This document shows positions 35,701 through 48,432 of a stretch of DNA of 64,000 bases, piece by piece. Both the position numbers and the translations under genes were made by a program. The stretch covers positions 11,220,001 through 11,284,000 of the forward strand of contig OU612073.1 of NCBI GenBank assembly GCA_914767715.1. Reading direction: 5' to 3'. The first letter of the stretch is position 1. Every line of letters begins with the position of its first letter. The notes under the pieces are model-generated. The model saw only the letters and a program-made list of their open reading frames with translations. It searched no databases and had not been told where the DNA came from. Source of the DNA: Membranipora membranacea (Eukaryota; Bryozoa; Gymnolaemata; Cheilostomatida; Membraniporidae).

Positions 35701-37101
35701 ACTTCATGTTTATGCTGCAAGTGGTGTGCACCTCAAGTGCTTTTTGATATAAAAAAAAACAAGCCAACCTGTTGACAACAGCTAAACAGACAACAGTGAA
35801 CACATGAGCAAAGAAATCGATCAGGGGGTCTTTCTGTTAGAAAACCAAGATCACTATCTGATAGGTAGCTCTATGGTGAATGAGCAGGACCTGCTAAGAT
35901 TTCGTTCCCAGATTGCTCACTCAATTCAATGAGAAGACCCCCCCCCCCAACCTGTAACACTTACTTTAAGGTGCTATACCAACATCACAGTTGGTTTCCG
36001 ATTGAAAAGTTACATGGGTAGATGGTATAATTTGGTGGATAGTAATAAATATGGTTGCGGGTGAAGAGATAATAATTTATGTTGCCCAACAGTAAGATTG
36101 ATCCGTACAAAATTAAGGTTGAATTCACTTATCAGTTAGTTGCTCTGCAAACAACTCATGCAGCAACTTGTCCTGTTCTAATGATCTGGATTCTGATTAT
36201 ATATTTATGTATTCATAGGACGTGGAGAACAGAGTGATGAGAGTATAGAGGCGATTGAAGGTGCGGAGGGGACAGATGGTACGGAGGGTGTTGGGATGAC
36301 TAAGGGAGTGGATATGACAGAGCAGACAGACAGTGTAGAGAGTGATGAGATGGCGGATGGTGTAGAGGTGACTACCTGTGAGGAGTTGGCAGAGGGTACT
36401 GGAAGTGTGGAGGGGGCTGGGGTAACGGATGGTGAGCTAGGACCTGATCAAGGGATACCAGAGCTGATCATAAAGGATAGAAAGGTAATTATAATCCTAT
36501 GCCACTCATAGACGATGCTCACTGCTTCTCTTCTTGATGATAGTCTCCGAAAATTGGAAACAGGGGCACCTGTACGTTAAACAGCTCATTAGGATGATCT
36601 TTTTCCTCAGTTATCCATTTTCCTAGTTGTGATATCAATATGGACTTTATTTCAAACCGATCAATGCAAGATGAGTTTTGGTGTAAAGTATATTTCCAGT
36701 CGGACTTCTCACATACGTTTTTGTTCTGTTTATCAGAGAAAGCGGGTCACAGAGTATCTCACTAAATGGAAGGGGTATGAGGAAAAACACAACTCCTGGG
36801 AGGTTGAAGAGCACTTTGCTGCTGGCTGCAACGTGCTTGCGTGTTATAAGAAGGTAAGTTTTAATAACAGGCGTTGTAAGAGTTTATCTTTGTCGATGAA
36901 GTATGCAAGTACAGACTGAGCAAGGACAACTGTTAAATTCTTGGAGGCGTGAGTGTAAATAATGGTATGTAACTTCACTGGCAACTTTCCTTTCAAAATG
37001 AATTCAATGATGATATTCATCAATAAGATACCTTGTTTTCTCCACAGGCGAAGAGAGATGAAAGAAAGGAGCGAATGAAGAAAAGGAGAGAGCAGTGCTG
37101 A
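32725..37101 (+). CDS. Zinc-ribbon and chromodomain protein
   Basis: Eight exons keep frame throughout: 32725-32800, 33184-33308, 33838-33994, 34162-34359, 34575-34646, 36219-36484, 36737-36853 and 37048-37101 (TGA), giving 354 residues. Residues 1-26 form a compact four-Cys zinc ribbon (CTNCSTVC and CKNCG). Residues 40-120 have RARWSAVQDLL, a GYDLNILLTIQGPKKI segment and many Lys. Residues 120-185 carry an eight-residue repeat (VTERESER) from a 24-bp coding minisatellite. Residues 210-295 are Glu/Asp/Gly/Thr-rich. Residues about 293-335 are a complete chromodomain split by an intron (PELIIKDRK, then YLTKWKGYEEKHNSWEVEEHF). The two expected aromatic-cage residues of the WKGY/NSWE region are present. 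The end is basic. It should bind methylated histone or a similar tail in the nucleus. It is convergent with the KDZ transposase gene, so it may be that element's accessory gene; a host gene is the alternative. Confidence 0.75.
33009..33051. repeat. Perfect 21-bp inverted repeat, 1-nt loop
   Basis: ATTTTGTTTTGTCATAATAA is followed at once by its reverse complement, in intron 1 of the chromodomain gene. Probably a MITE remnant or a template-switch product. Confidence 0.85.
34170..34300 (+). repeat. Coding 24-bp minisatellite (VTERESER)
   Basis: Repeats of GTGACAGAGAGGGAGTCGGA lie inside exon 4 of the chromodomain gene. They stay in frame and encode alternating acidic and basic residues. Copy number is likely to vary between alleles. 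Confidence 0.85.
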
Positions 37102-37499
37102 GGTGTTTGTTTTTATTATGTAATTATAACTTTATTTTAAAACACGCTTTTAACTTTTCAAAGAAATCAATTAATTTGGTTTGTTAGTTAAATTTTTTTT
37201 TACCGAATCTCATGTGTGATAATCGTTTTATATGTTTTTACCCTACATTGCCATCATATAAGTTAACTTACAGGTTACTGTATTTGACATGCGATAAATG
37301 TTTATGTAAGCTAATACCAGTTATTTTGGAAATAAAAGGTAATACTCAATTAACGTACACACACAACTCATAGATGATACTGATGCCTATTGTAATACTT
37401 TAAATACTGTAAATCAGCTCGTTGTGTGATGCTTTGGAAAAGTTCTTAGTTTTGTTTACGATCTCATTGACACTATATAGCAAAGGCTTCATGTGAGAG

Positions 37500-39520
37500 T
37501 TTTTAAAGCTTTGAAGTATTGCGGTGAATATTCATGCAGATGAACATTTATGAGTATTTTTTAAACGATATTAAGTCATCTACCATTGGGAGTGGGTGTA
37601 GAATTTGTGACAACAGTTGGATATACACATAGAGACATGACACCCAGTCAATCCATACATAGTAAGCATGAAAATTCCTTTCAACTCTTGCTAGTTGACT
37701 TAACTCAACTTTTACCATTGGAGGGATAACTCCAATTTCAGATGGGCATCACCATTTATACGCAAGAGTTCAAAATCAGAGACACACAAAAATGGTGTAG
37801 TATGTTTTGTAAGTGTTTCTAGCATCTCTTGGGTTGAGCGCAAGTTGGCGCATGAATTTTTTGTAACTTTGAAATTATTGCGGTGAATGTTCATGCAAAT
37901 GAACATTAATGAGTATTTTTCAAATGATATTTAGTCATCTAGCGTTAGGAGTGAATGTAGAATATGCGACAAAAGTTGGATATGCACATAGCGAAGTGAT
38001 ACCCAGTCAATCCTACATTCAATTGATTGAATGATGAGTACTTTATTATCGATCAAAATACATTTGCAACGAATGACAATGTATATAGTGGATCTGATTT
38101 GACATAAATTGATAAAAAAGACTTCAGTACGTTGGTTAGAAAAAAATTGAAATAAAACAGGATTTGGTCACATCATCGGTTACAGAGTCTATATACATGT
38201 ATATAACTATCCATAGTAAGCATAAAAATTCCCTTTCAACCCTTTCTACTTGACTTAACGCAACTTTTATCATTGTGAGGGATAACTCCCAATTTCATAT
38301 GGGCGTCACCTTTTATACGCAAGATTTCAAAGTCAGAGACAGAGAAAAGTGGTGTAGTATGTTTTGTAAGTGGTTCTAGCATCTCTTTGGTTGAGCGCAA
38401 GTGGCTGCGTAAAATTTTTCTAACTTTGAAATTTTGCGGTGAAGACTCATGAAAATGAACAATAATGAGTATTTTTCAAATGATATTTAGTCATCTAGCG
38501 TTGGGAGTGAATATAGCTTTTACCACAAAAGTTGGATACGCACATAGAGACATGATACCCAGTCAATCCTACAACCAATTATCCATAGTAAGCACAAAAA
38601 TTCCCTTTCAACCCTTTCTACTTGACTTAACGCAACTTTTATCATTGTGAGGGATAACTCCCAATTTCATATGGCCGTCACCTTCTATACGCAAGATTTC
38701 AAAGTCAGAGACACACAAAAATGGTGTAGTATGTTTTGTAAGCGTTACTAGCATCTCTTGGGTTGAGCGCAAGTGGGGGCTTGAGTTTTTTGTAACTTTG
38801 AAATATTGCGGTGAAGATTCATGCAAATGAACATTAATGAGTATTTTTCAAACGGTATTTAGTCATCTTGCGTTCGGAGTGAATGTAGAATATGCGACAA
38901 AAGTTGGATATGCACATAGCAACGTGATACCCAGTCAATCCTACATTCAATTATCCATAGTAAGCATAAAAATTCCCTTTCAACCCTTTCTACTTGACTT
39001 AACGCAACTTTTATCATTGTGAGGGATAACTCCCAATTTCATATGGGCGTCACCTTTTATACGCAAGATTTCAAAGTCAGAGACAGAGAAAAGTGGTGTA
39101 GTATGTTTTGTAAGTGGTTCTAGCATCTCTTTGGTTGAGCGCAAGTGGCTGCGTAAAATTTTTCTAACTTTGAAATTTTGCGGTGAAGACTCATGAAAAT
39201 GAACAATAATGAGTATTTTTCAAATGATATTTAGTCATCTAGCGTTGGGAGTGAATATAGCTTTTACCACAAAAGTTAGATACGCACATAGAGACATGAT
39301 ACCCAGTCAATCCTACATTCAATCATCCATAGTAAGCATAAAAACTCCCTTTCAACCCTTTCTACTTGACTTAACGTTTATCATTGTGAGGGATAACTCC
39401 CAATTTCATATGGTCGTCACCTTCTATACGAAGATTTCAAAGTCAGAGACACAAAAAAATGGTGTAGTATGTTTTGTAAGTGTTTCTAGCATCTCTTGGG
39501 TTGTGCATATCTTATTGCAT
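37500..39520. repeat. Satellite of about 370 bp, at least five units, with A/B higher-order pattern
   Basis: The anchor word GCGGTGAA recurs at about 37521, 37881, 38437, 38808 and 39179. Spacings are 360, 556, 371 and 371 bp; the long unit has about 185 extra bases near 38030-38210. Units at 38437 and 39179 are nearly identical (GACTCATGAAAATGAACAAT). Units at 37881 and 38808 share another version (TTCATGCAAATGAACATTAA). The spacing of the like units at the end is 742 bp. The ORFs of about 61 codons in this array are repeat products. It lies between the two convergent genes. Confidence 0.9.
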
Positions 39521-39749
39521 ACCAATGATAAACAAGTTGGAATATATCATCACGCAACATTGAAAAGCTCGATATGCGTAGCTAAACTCATTATTATATC
39601 CAAATATTGCATCACTATTACCTTGATATTGATAACGTTTTCATGTAAGATCATAACAAGTCTATATAATATCATGTATAAATGAACAGTTAATAAGTTG
39701 CAACCATGCTTAAAAATAAGAACATCCACGATCATTTAAAAAAAACAGT

Positions 39750-42700
39750 TTAGCTATCACCCTCCGTATCACTCTCCAGTGATGGCTCTACATAGAAGTA
39801 CCCTTCATCTGGTTGGATAGCTGGGGTAGGGAGTACTGCAGTAACGTCAATCATGTAGCATAGGAGCCATGAGCGTTCCTCGCAAATAGTTTCTGCCGAG
39901 AGATATGCCACCCTTGTCACCAGTCTCTTCACTTCCCTCCTCAGAATCTGTATCTCCTCTTTTGCTCTATCTCTTGACTGCATGATTTCGACAGCAGCTA
40001 GGTTTGTGGGGTTTAAATCTTCCGGGCTTAAACCTTGGTGACTCCAGGGAAATACTAAAGTTTTTTTGCATTCCTCCAATGTTTTCTTAGTTACTCCTCT
40101 TCTTTTTTTCACTACAAAATAGACATATTGCAACAAACTGTAGACATAGCGGTTAACCTCTCGGACAACAAAATACCTGTCAAATGTGTAATAGGGTGAG
40201 TCTAAATTTTTTTTATTTGATTACTTAATGAGGAGCCAACTTTTTTGTAAAATTTAAATTTATGCACCACTAGACAAATAACTAACTGATCCGTACATTT
40301 TGGTTTGTACAAAGACAACATTCCAATGCCAAATTGAATGCCCAAATGTGATTAGTTTGTTTGCGATGGTGGCCTCTGACATTTAAGTTTTATTGATTAG
40401 GAAGCTCACATTTCAGATATTTCTCAAATTCAACCTGTAGCTGGTCATTAAGCTTTGAGAGTGAACCACGTAGCACAGCCCTTGACTTGGATGAATCTAC
40501 AATAATAATTAAAATTTTTCATATAGATTTTGTACCAGGTGATCAGTTAAGTGCCAATCAATCAAGGTAATTGGACACAAGGAAATTTGGCAGATTCCTC
40601 ACAACCTGACCTCCGATGATTAATATCCAGGCAGTAATTATATCCTAGCACAGCAGTGTCCAATGTCATAATTTTCCATGTTCTTGTCACTTCATTTGCT
40701 TCATTCAAAAACAGACAAGTTACATAACAGTATCGTCAAGCAACTTACTATTGTTCAAGAAAAGAGGTTCAGGAACTTAGTTACATAACTCACTTACCGG
40801 CTTCTGTCAAAACTTTAGTGACCAATCTCTGATATCGGCAACATAACTCCTCGATAGTCTTCTCATTATGTGTGGTAGCTCCTTCAATGACACATAAAGG
40901 CAAATTAATTTCTTGATGTTCAAAGATCTCAGGCATTTTACTATATTTCAGAGATGCGAAGAGCAGACAGGAAAGTGCCATTAAGATCAGCAGATTGAAA
41001 ATGGGTAATCTTCAGCAGCCTAATGGTGGCCTTACGGATTAATCCTTTTTCACTGTTGCAGCGGATGTCCAAGTATCCATCGCCCTCCTTTAGATGTTTT
41101 TATTGTTGCATAAATATTTTAAAGTTTTTACAATATTAACAGTGCAAAAAATAATTCTTAGGTTCTCTATTTATGCTTGAAAGATATTCTGTGGCCTCTT
41201 GAAGTGAGGTCTGTGGTCTTTTTTGAAAAAAATAACAGATTGCCGACCCGTACCTTAATATGTAAATTGTAATACAAACCTTGACCAATAGAGGCCAGCT
41301 TTGTTGCCAAGGCATCCAGATAATCTAGGTCTCTATTGATTTCACTGCGTACCACCTCTAGACTTTCCTCTAACTCAGCTAGCTGATTCGTTCTCTGGAA
41401 TGAGACACAACCAATCAAATATTGACACACATGAAAATTATTCTATAGTGCCAAGCTTTGATACCCTCTACATAAATTGATGTTATGTGTTATGAAACTC
41501 TCGGAAGCAGGTTTGTCGTCCGACTATGAAATTTGATCAACTTAAATTTTAGATTATTCCTTGAAAGTTTTATCATACCTTCTTAAGGGACTTGGCAAGC
41601 AGTGGTGGTAGCTCCATCAGTTTTCTGATGTTCCAAAACCCTGAACTGTACGTGATCTTTTCTTTTCTCCCTGTAATTTAGAGACAAGTTTAGATATAAA
41701 CTATAAGCGAACGCTGTATTTAATGCAGTGCTTTACTAATATTTGATTGATAGGTCTCACACAAGCCTATCCACGCATAGACATGTCTGTTCTTCCACCG
41801 TGAAACAAATTCATAATTTCAAGTCATTCTCTGTAGTCTAATAACTCACATGTTTTGCAGGCATTTCTTGTCACAGGTCCTAGCCGTGAGAGGTAACTGT
41901 TAACAAGTTCAGTAGTCTCACCAGTCGACTTTCCAGCACCTGACACCACTTTTGCACTCCACTTGACCTGCAAGCAGTAATAAATGTTTATAGTGAAAGC
42001 TCAAAATATAGGAATATCAGGGAGGGTGCGACCAGGGTGACGTGTCACTAACTAAATTGAGAAATGTAGGAGTTGTCTCCTTTATGTCAATGATTAGACA
42101 ACAGGAGTGAATCGTGTAAGTAAACCAAAGATGACTTATTTCACTTTTATTATAATTTAATCGAGCATTATTATCTATTTGAAAATAATTTCTTTGAATA
42201 AAATTGAAAATAATGTCTAGGCAAACAGTCGTGCTGTATAGAACTTACTTGACAATTCCAAGAATGCGACTTGGCATGCATGACTGATAGAATAGGGCTC
42301 TGACTGTCAGCAACTATCCCATCAAGCTTCTGGAGCCATGGCCAGTACTTACAAATGGTGTCGTGTGCTATGTACCGTGCCGTAGGAAACTGTTTCTAAA
42401 ATACAAGCATTGAATTTAGAAAACGAATGGTTTTGTTGACCAGCCACTAGTGAAGATGATCAGACTTCATCATAACTCATAATAAGAGAACTTAACTAGA
42501 TGGTTTATAAAGAGTAATATGGTTTAAATTTGGAATAGCAATGCACCAAATCAATAAAATTGTGAGTTAGAGACACTCTCTATTATAATACCTGCAGTAT
42601 GTAGGGGTACTCGAAAATCTCTCCTTGTCTCATATCGAGTGCCTTGAGGACAAACATATGTCGGCAGGTGGCGAGCATTATCCCTGTCTCGTCCTTAAAC

Positions 42701-45700
42701 TGGTGTCTGCGCCCGCCCGACTTGGCGGCTCTGAGGGTCGTATCACCACATGTGTTTCTAGTTATCTAAAGTATACAGTATTACACTATGCGTTTTATCA
42801 TACTATCAGACACATTCTAGACCAGGGGTGCTCAAACTATGGTCCGTTGGCAAAATTTGGCCCACTTGCCATTTTTAGGTGGCCCACTTACCCATATTAA
42901 AGCTCACCCAGTGCGACTGGTTTATTTAGGCTGAAAGATTACTCATGGCCTAAACATGCATCAAGTCTTGTTGCATACACTCAATGATGACAACAACAAC
43001 AGTGCTAAGTATGCATATGAGGAAACATTAGGATCTGAATGAAGCTTTTACAGCTACACTACAGCTAACAGAACTGAGCTAGTCCCTGCAGTGAATGGCC
43101 TCGGCAATTCCTCCACTCCAAGTATTTATTAACTCCTTGATTTCACTCACATCACATACAATATTACATGACGATACTGCCGAGTACATGCAACGGCACA
43201 GACCACCTTATCATACTGGTTCAAGGGGGTCTGAGGGGTGGGGAAGAAGTGAAGGCATCTCTTCTTATTTCACAAAGTTGGAATTCAAACCCAGATCAAT
43301 GAGCTCAAGCCCTGATCCTGTCCACCACAGATTTTGACTTGCCAACCCCTCAATAATAAACTCAATACGCCCCTGACTGATAGCCTGCTTGCTTGGCACA
43401 AAGAAGTCTGGCCCACTTCAATATGCTGACTGACAAAAATCTTGAGCACCCCTGCTCCAGACCAACATTAAAGAAATTATATGTACTAAAATATTCAGTT
43501 TGTCGGTATAATACTTACAACTTTCTTGGCTCGCAGTGACTGAACTTCATTATGTACAGTATCATCATCCAGTATCAATGGTGATCTGTATGAACTTTCA
43601 GTCACACTACAATAATATTCATACACTTTACAATGGTGATGAAGTGAGATTAGATTGAATGTTGAAGATTTATTGTATAAGATGACTGGGGGACAGTGAT
43701 ACCCTTTGACTATATAGTATGGGGGAATCAATTGCATTACTAAAATACAATATGACTCGTTGATCAGTTAAAAAATCCCTTGCTATGATAGCTATAAATG
43801 GGCTGCTGCGTGCATGCTGATCTGTGAGCTTACCTCCCTGCCTTCTCATAGCGATACAACTTGGCATTCCCATCAATGTGGATGGCGTGTGGCTCATCAG
43901 CACAAGCTGGACACTCGAACAGGCTAAACTCTTGTTTAAATCCACCGAACTCTAGTCGTTTCCACTCTTTGATAATGGCGTTCATCACCTCTGGGCGTAT
44001 TGTGTAATCCTTCAGAAATACAAATAAGGTACGGGATTCAATCATCCTACAGCTAATTTGATGATGAACAAACAAAGTATTGAAGGACAGTGTCATGCAC
44101 ACACTCTAAAAAGGTTATGACCATTATTGATCATACGATTATGTGAGTATTCTTTCCTTTCTTTTGTTTGTTTAGGCACAGTGCCAAGGGTTGGATATAG
44201 TATCGCCATTTATTTCAAGATAGGTCTGCGGGTTTCTGTGGGGTGTTTACGTCTGTAACAACAGAGTATCATTCAGTATATGTCGACTACGTTTAATGGC
44301 GCAATTGAAACATAAATAGTTACCTGCTGATTTTTTAAAGATATGAAGTTCAGCGAATTAACAATGCTGGTGTTGCTAAGCAGGGGGTTGAAATTTCCCA
44401 GCGTTGAGAGAAGATCCATTGTCTCAAAGGTGATGAAAATGAACTTCTTCACTGACAGAGGGAACAGACCCAAAACCATGAGATGTACAGGCTTTTCCTC
44501 AAAGGAACATTTGTTGCAGACGATCTTTTGTACGTTTCTGATACCTTAGGGAAAAGAGAGTATAGTTTTTACAGCCAATGTTTACAGCAAGTAGCATATG
44601 CTGCAAATCAAACAATTATAGTGCACAACTTTCTAAACTTCTATCGGTGATGTCAGAAAACTGTCACCTATGCCTTGGATTCATAAATCACAATTGAAAG
44701 TTTAACTGGTATTGTCAAATTGTGAGACGCCAATCTATTTAGCATATACACACCTTGCATCACTACATAAACAGGATATTTTACATCATCAACATCCTCA
44801 GATTTACATTGGAGACAAATCATTTTTCTCTCAGAGGCTCTCTCACCTATAAATAAACAACCAAATCATAGACACAGGCGACATATCACATGCATACTGT
44901 ACTGTTCAACTGTACTAATGCCAATACAAGTCCCATACACAGAGTTTTGAAAGACAGTTCTCAACGATCTTGTCTGAACTATCATCACTAGATCCCTGCA
45001 TGAACATAATTGAGGGGAGGAGGCAGTCTATACAAGTAACTCTAACGTAATATAAGGATTCCTCGTGTCTATTTACATCGATAGTTTCAGGATTAAAACC
45101 TTATATCTCACTATACTGTATGGAACAATGAACTGAAAGAGAAGCGCTGACTTTTATTGATAAAAACTCTTTTTAATTGGGAATCCTTTCTTAAGGAAGA
45201 TGTAATGGCGGATAACACGTGGAGTAAACATAATGTTAATCTCTATACATTAAGTCGACCCGAAGGAGAGATGCCATTATAAAACCCACATAGAGCACTA
45301 CACCCATTCATTTAAAAGGAATATAGTACCAACATCTAGCTTCAAGGATTCCTATAACACAATGTGAAAGTATTATAAATACCAAGGTCTGCGAAATGAT
45401 GTACTCCATTCCAGCCAATATCATAAAGGATATTCAGGATATCCCTGTACTCATCCCATTCTGACTCACTTGTCTCTATAAATGTCGGCTTTCGTTTACT
45501 TGATTGATTTGTGAGTTCTGTAAATTCTATAAGCAAAACAAAAGATCTTGTAAGTACTCAACTATCACTATGTTCTCATGCGTAAATTTCAGGAGTTGTC
45601 GCATCATGGAAGCAGCGTTGGTCAGACTTTGGTTTGTATTCGGTCCATGTTGGTTTATTAGCTTTGGAGTATTTGTATTGCATCGAGTTGCCATGGCTGA

Positions 45701-46978
45701 GCAGTTAGCATCAAAGAACAGTAAGCTTTCCTTTCAAATTGAAAACGGAGCACTTATAGCAAATGGAGAAATGATATGACTTTAAGATTTCAAGGGCAAG
45801 GCCTTCAAATTATTATGATGTCAGCATATCAATCAATCACATCAATCAAAGCCCAGCATTTATACAACATCATCATTGCAGTACCTGGTTCGAGGGCAGC
45901 ATACTCTGCATAATATGCATCTTCCTCTGACAAATCTTCTGAATCTGAAATGGTAGTGAATTGTTGACATTGACAGGCTGAAGAACAGACTACAGTCAAT
46001 CAAACATATGTTAGAAAATCAATATTCAATCACAAAGTAGGAAAAACTAAGACATCAGATCAATGTAACCTCATCCTGACTGATCGAAACAAAACCTTGA
46101 AAAACTGAGATATCTTATTTCTACATCCCTCCCAGTCAAAACATAGGAATGTGACCTAGGAGATTCTTAAATGTACAAGGGATTGATTTTTATACCTGCC
46201 CTGAATCCTATGTATGCAGGAATTGCCAATATTGATCACAGGGAGTTACATTTCAAGTTACATGTATTACCATTTACAAAATTTTCTTGACAATCCATCG
46301 ATAATTGATCTTGTGTGTTGTCCCCAGACTGGTTCATCTCTTCAAGAAAGCTGTGCGGAACATCAACTAAAATGTAAACACGAATTTTACCATGATGATC
46401 AGATATTGGTAATTGATACTGTAATGAATTAGGTAGGCTTGTGCACTGGCCACCTTGTATCAATGTTTAGCTACAAACTAGGGGTCGGGTAATAGATAGG
46501 TCAATAGCATAACCAGGTGATGTCGACGGCCGAATGCAGAAGGCATGTGTAGAATGTTTGATTTTAGAGGCAGCAACTAGAAGTTTTAGTACACATTTTG
46601 TAATAGTTTATAGCGACAATTGTCTCTTCTTGAATTCTTAGTTTTATGATTGGTTGAACTGAGACTAAAACTATTTTCACGAAAGCCAAGAAAGGGTTAT
46701 ATGAATACATACTGCATACATCAAACAGTGCAGTTTATATATTTGCACAACAGCTACAAACAATCACAATTGGAAAGGATATTGTGCTTCTCAAGGTGTT
46801 CTCAATCAAAATGGATAAATACCTTCTGAATTTTCTTCTTCGCTGTCAGCAGCATTAAACAATTTGAACACCTCCTCATCAGAGACGGATGAAATATCAC
46901 TTAAGGAGTCTGACGCCTCTGCAAACCGGTGATATGTATCATCATCGCTGTCACACATCATCACGAAACTGTCTTTGC
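39750..46978 (-). CDS. KDZ (Kyakuja-Dileera-Zisupton) transposase
   Basis: Exons on the minus strand in coding order: 46978-46823, 46366-46271, 45944-45885, 45526-45383, 44846-44754, 44544-44324, 44009-43834, 43606-43519, 42765-42592, 42395-42249, 41967-41850, 41670-41579, 41394-41280, about 40960-40798, 40496-40410 and 40201-39750. About 800 residues. Frame is kept at every junction except 41280 to 40960, which I could not close. An acidic N-terminal region precedes a Cys-rich CxC module (MICLQCKSEDV, then VCNKCSFE). FECPACADEP and HIDGNAKLYR, CGDTTLRAAK, DETGIMLATCRH with GEIFEYP, HDTICKYWPW, SVMHAKSHSWNCQ and GETTELVNSYLSR follow. These match the KDZ family. I infer the acidic catalytic residues are D in HIDGN, D in HDTIC and E in GETTE. 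The C-terminus is a coiled coil with an acidic tail. No stop interrupts the accepted exons. First coding exon not found; one candidate (MGSISLRRK) is near 47818. Confidence 0.85.
41150..41255. mobile_element. Possible hAT end fragment in the transposase intron
   Basis: GTGGCCTCTTGAAGTG, then GTCTTTTTTGAAAAAAATAA and TTGCCGACCC resemble the right end of the hAT element at 23045-23083 in order and wording. It sits in the intron whose splice junction could not be resolved, so it may have disturbed that junction. Its left limit is unclear. Confidence 0.4.
42823..43454. mobile_element. hAT non-autonomous element in a KDZ transposase intron
   Basis: The ends CAGGGGTGCTCAA and TTGAGCACCCCTG are perfect inverted repeats. 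The flanks TTCTAGAC and CTCCAGAC are 8 bp and match at six positions, fitting an aged hAT duplication. The 632-bp interior has no transposase. Words such as TTTGGCCCAC repeat near the left end. Confidence 0.8.
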
Positions 46979-48069
46979 CTATAATAAAGGTTTTTATTAT
47001 TACCATGAAATCTAATGAGGATGGAAGCATGTAATGAGTTTGAAAATTAATTGACGCTGACATCACTAAGTTAGTTTATATCTTAATGGCCACGCTTGTA
47101 GAAGTCACACTGCAGAAAGCAGTTGCAGACGAGAGACAGACAATGTGATGGGCAACACTGGAGTTGTACTCTCTTTCCTGTGTTGCACAGAAAAAATATT
47201 TGTTTGCCAGTTAGTAAGGACCTTCTTGTAATATTTGTAGTGTAATGACTTTCAACCATAACAGCTATACTGCTAACAAGCCTTTAGAGACTCATGATTA
47301 CTCCAAAGTTGGCCTAATAAAAGTGGAAGTAGAGGAAAGAGGGAAGGACCGCCAAGAAATCCTCTAGAGCGGGCCGAGAGCAAATTTTTCCAACTTACCC
47401 AACCAAACTGATAATATAACTGCAAGAACTATTGGATGAAGGCAAAGGTAAGAGAAAACAAAGAATCTTATATATATACATACTGTACTCGATCAGAATA
47501 CTACAGATAGGGTTTGACTATAAGGATTGTGTGTCCCGTGTAATATGTTCGTATACAATCTCTGGAATCCCAATTAATCAGGCTCACTGGTCATTAGCGT
47601 CGTTGGGTCAGATAGCGTCTTGTCAATCAATCACAATATGTGATAATCATCGGGCAACTAAACCAGCGCAGGAGTAAGGCAATTGAGTGGATACATACTA
47701 GAGACTACTGGTGAGTTACATAACACAAAACACGTGTTGAGTTGGCGAGTTGAACCACAAACCTGAATCTGTATAGCTCTATCAATTATTTTTCGCCTCA
47801 AGCTAATGCTACCCATTGATGCGGGTTTCGGTTGTCCAATCAAGTCAAATTGTATTTGTTATGGAAGCAAGGAGTTATAGCTGTTACTCCTTGATTGTAC
47901 TAGTAACAAAGTGATTACCCTTAGTGCTTCTTTCTGGATAGAGTTCTGTAGCAAGGCCTAGGTACTTACGCCTATTACTTAGGCCTACAGTACCAGACCT
48001 ATTCATCTTCATTACTTCTAAGGAACTAACAACTCTTATCTAGGTGTAGTCTAGATTGCTTGCCTTGGA
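46979..48069. other. Putative 5' region of the KDZ transposase gene
   Basis: No further exon is certain. On the minus strand, an ATG near 47818 opens MGSISLRRKIIDRAIQIQ before GTTTGT. A short exon ending in GG at GTAAGT near 47397 would need another partner for frame. A palindrome with AAGGAGTTATAG and CTGTTACTCCTT lies at 47870-47893. Confidence 0.35.
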
Positions 48070-48369
48070 GTTGATCAACAGACAGCGGGTCACTGACAGT
48101 TGATTTGATGAGTTGCAGCTTTGTGTGTGTGTGGTTTGTGTTTGTTGTGGTGAAGATGGGAAACTTGAAACATGGGAACATTAACTTCTGACCAATGAGA
48201 GAGAAGTGACTCATCTGAGCAACGTAATTGGCGGGTACAGAAGCTCCACAGCCGCGATAACTTTGTTCATGCAAGCTTCTCATCTTCACCACAACAAACA
48301 CAAACCACACACACACAAGGCTGCAACTCATCAAATCAACTGTCAGTGACCTGCTGTCTGTGGTTGATC
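48070..48369. repeat. Inverted repeat, about 90-bp arms and about 118-bp spacer
   Basis: The left arm 48070-48163 (GTCACTGACAGTTGATTTGA, and TTTGTGTTTGTTGTGGTGAA at its inner end) pairs with 48281-48369 at over 90% by eye, including a GT/AC microsatellite. The spacer holds no ORF. It could be a MITE or a regulatory hairpin upstream of the transposase gene. Confidence 0.8.
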
Positions 48370-48402
48370 TTAAGTAAGTAGAAATCATCCACTGACTGAC
48401 AA

Positions 48403-48432
48403 CTGAGGAGTAACAGCAACTGTTACTCCTCA
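48403..48432. repeat. Perfect palindrome with GGAGTAACAG / CTGTTACTCC
   Basis: The arms CTGAGGAGTAACAG and CTGTTACTCCTCAG lie around a CAA centre. The same core occurs as a palindrome at 47870-47893 and as half-sites at about 48693 (AAGGAGTTATT) and 49036 (GTAACTCCTTG). Confidence 0.7.

Noticed and set aside
38465-39685. Several ORFs of 61-158 codons starting MSIFQM or MSIFQT
   Set aside because: They are translations of the 370-bp satellite and repeat with it. There is no splice or motif evidence.
45504-45779. Plus-strand 91-codon ORF with a hydrophobic stretch
   Set aside because: It overlaps a KDZ exon and the adjoining intron on the other strand and has no splice or motif support.
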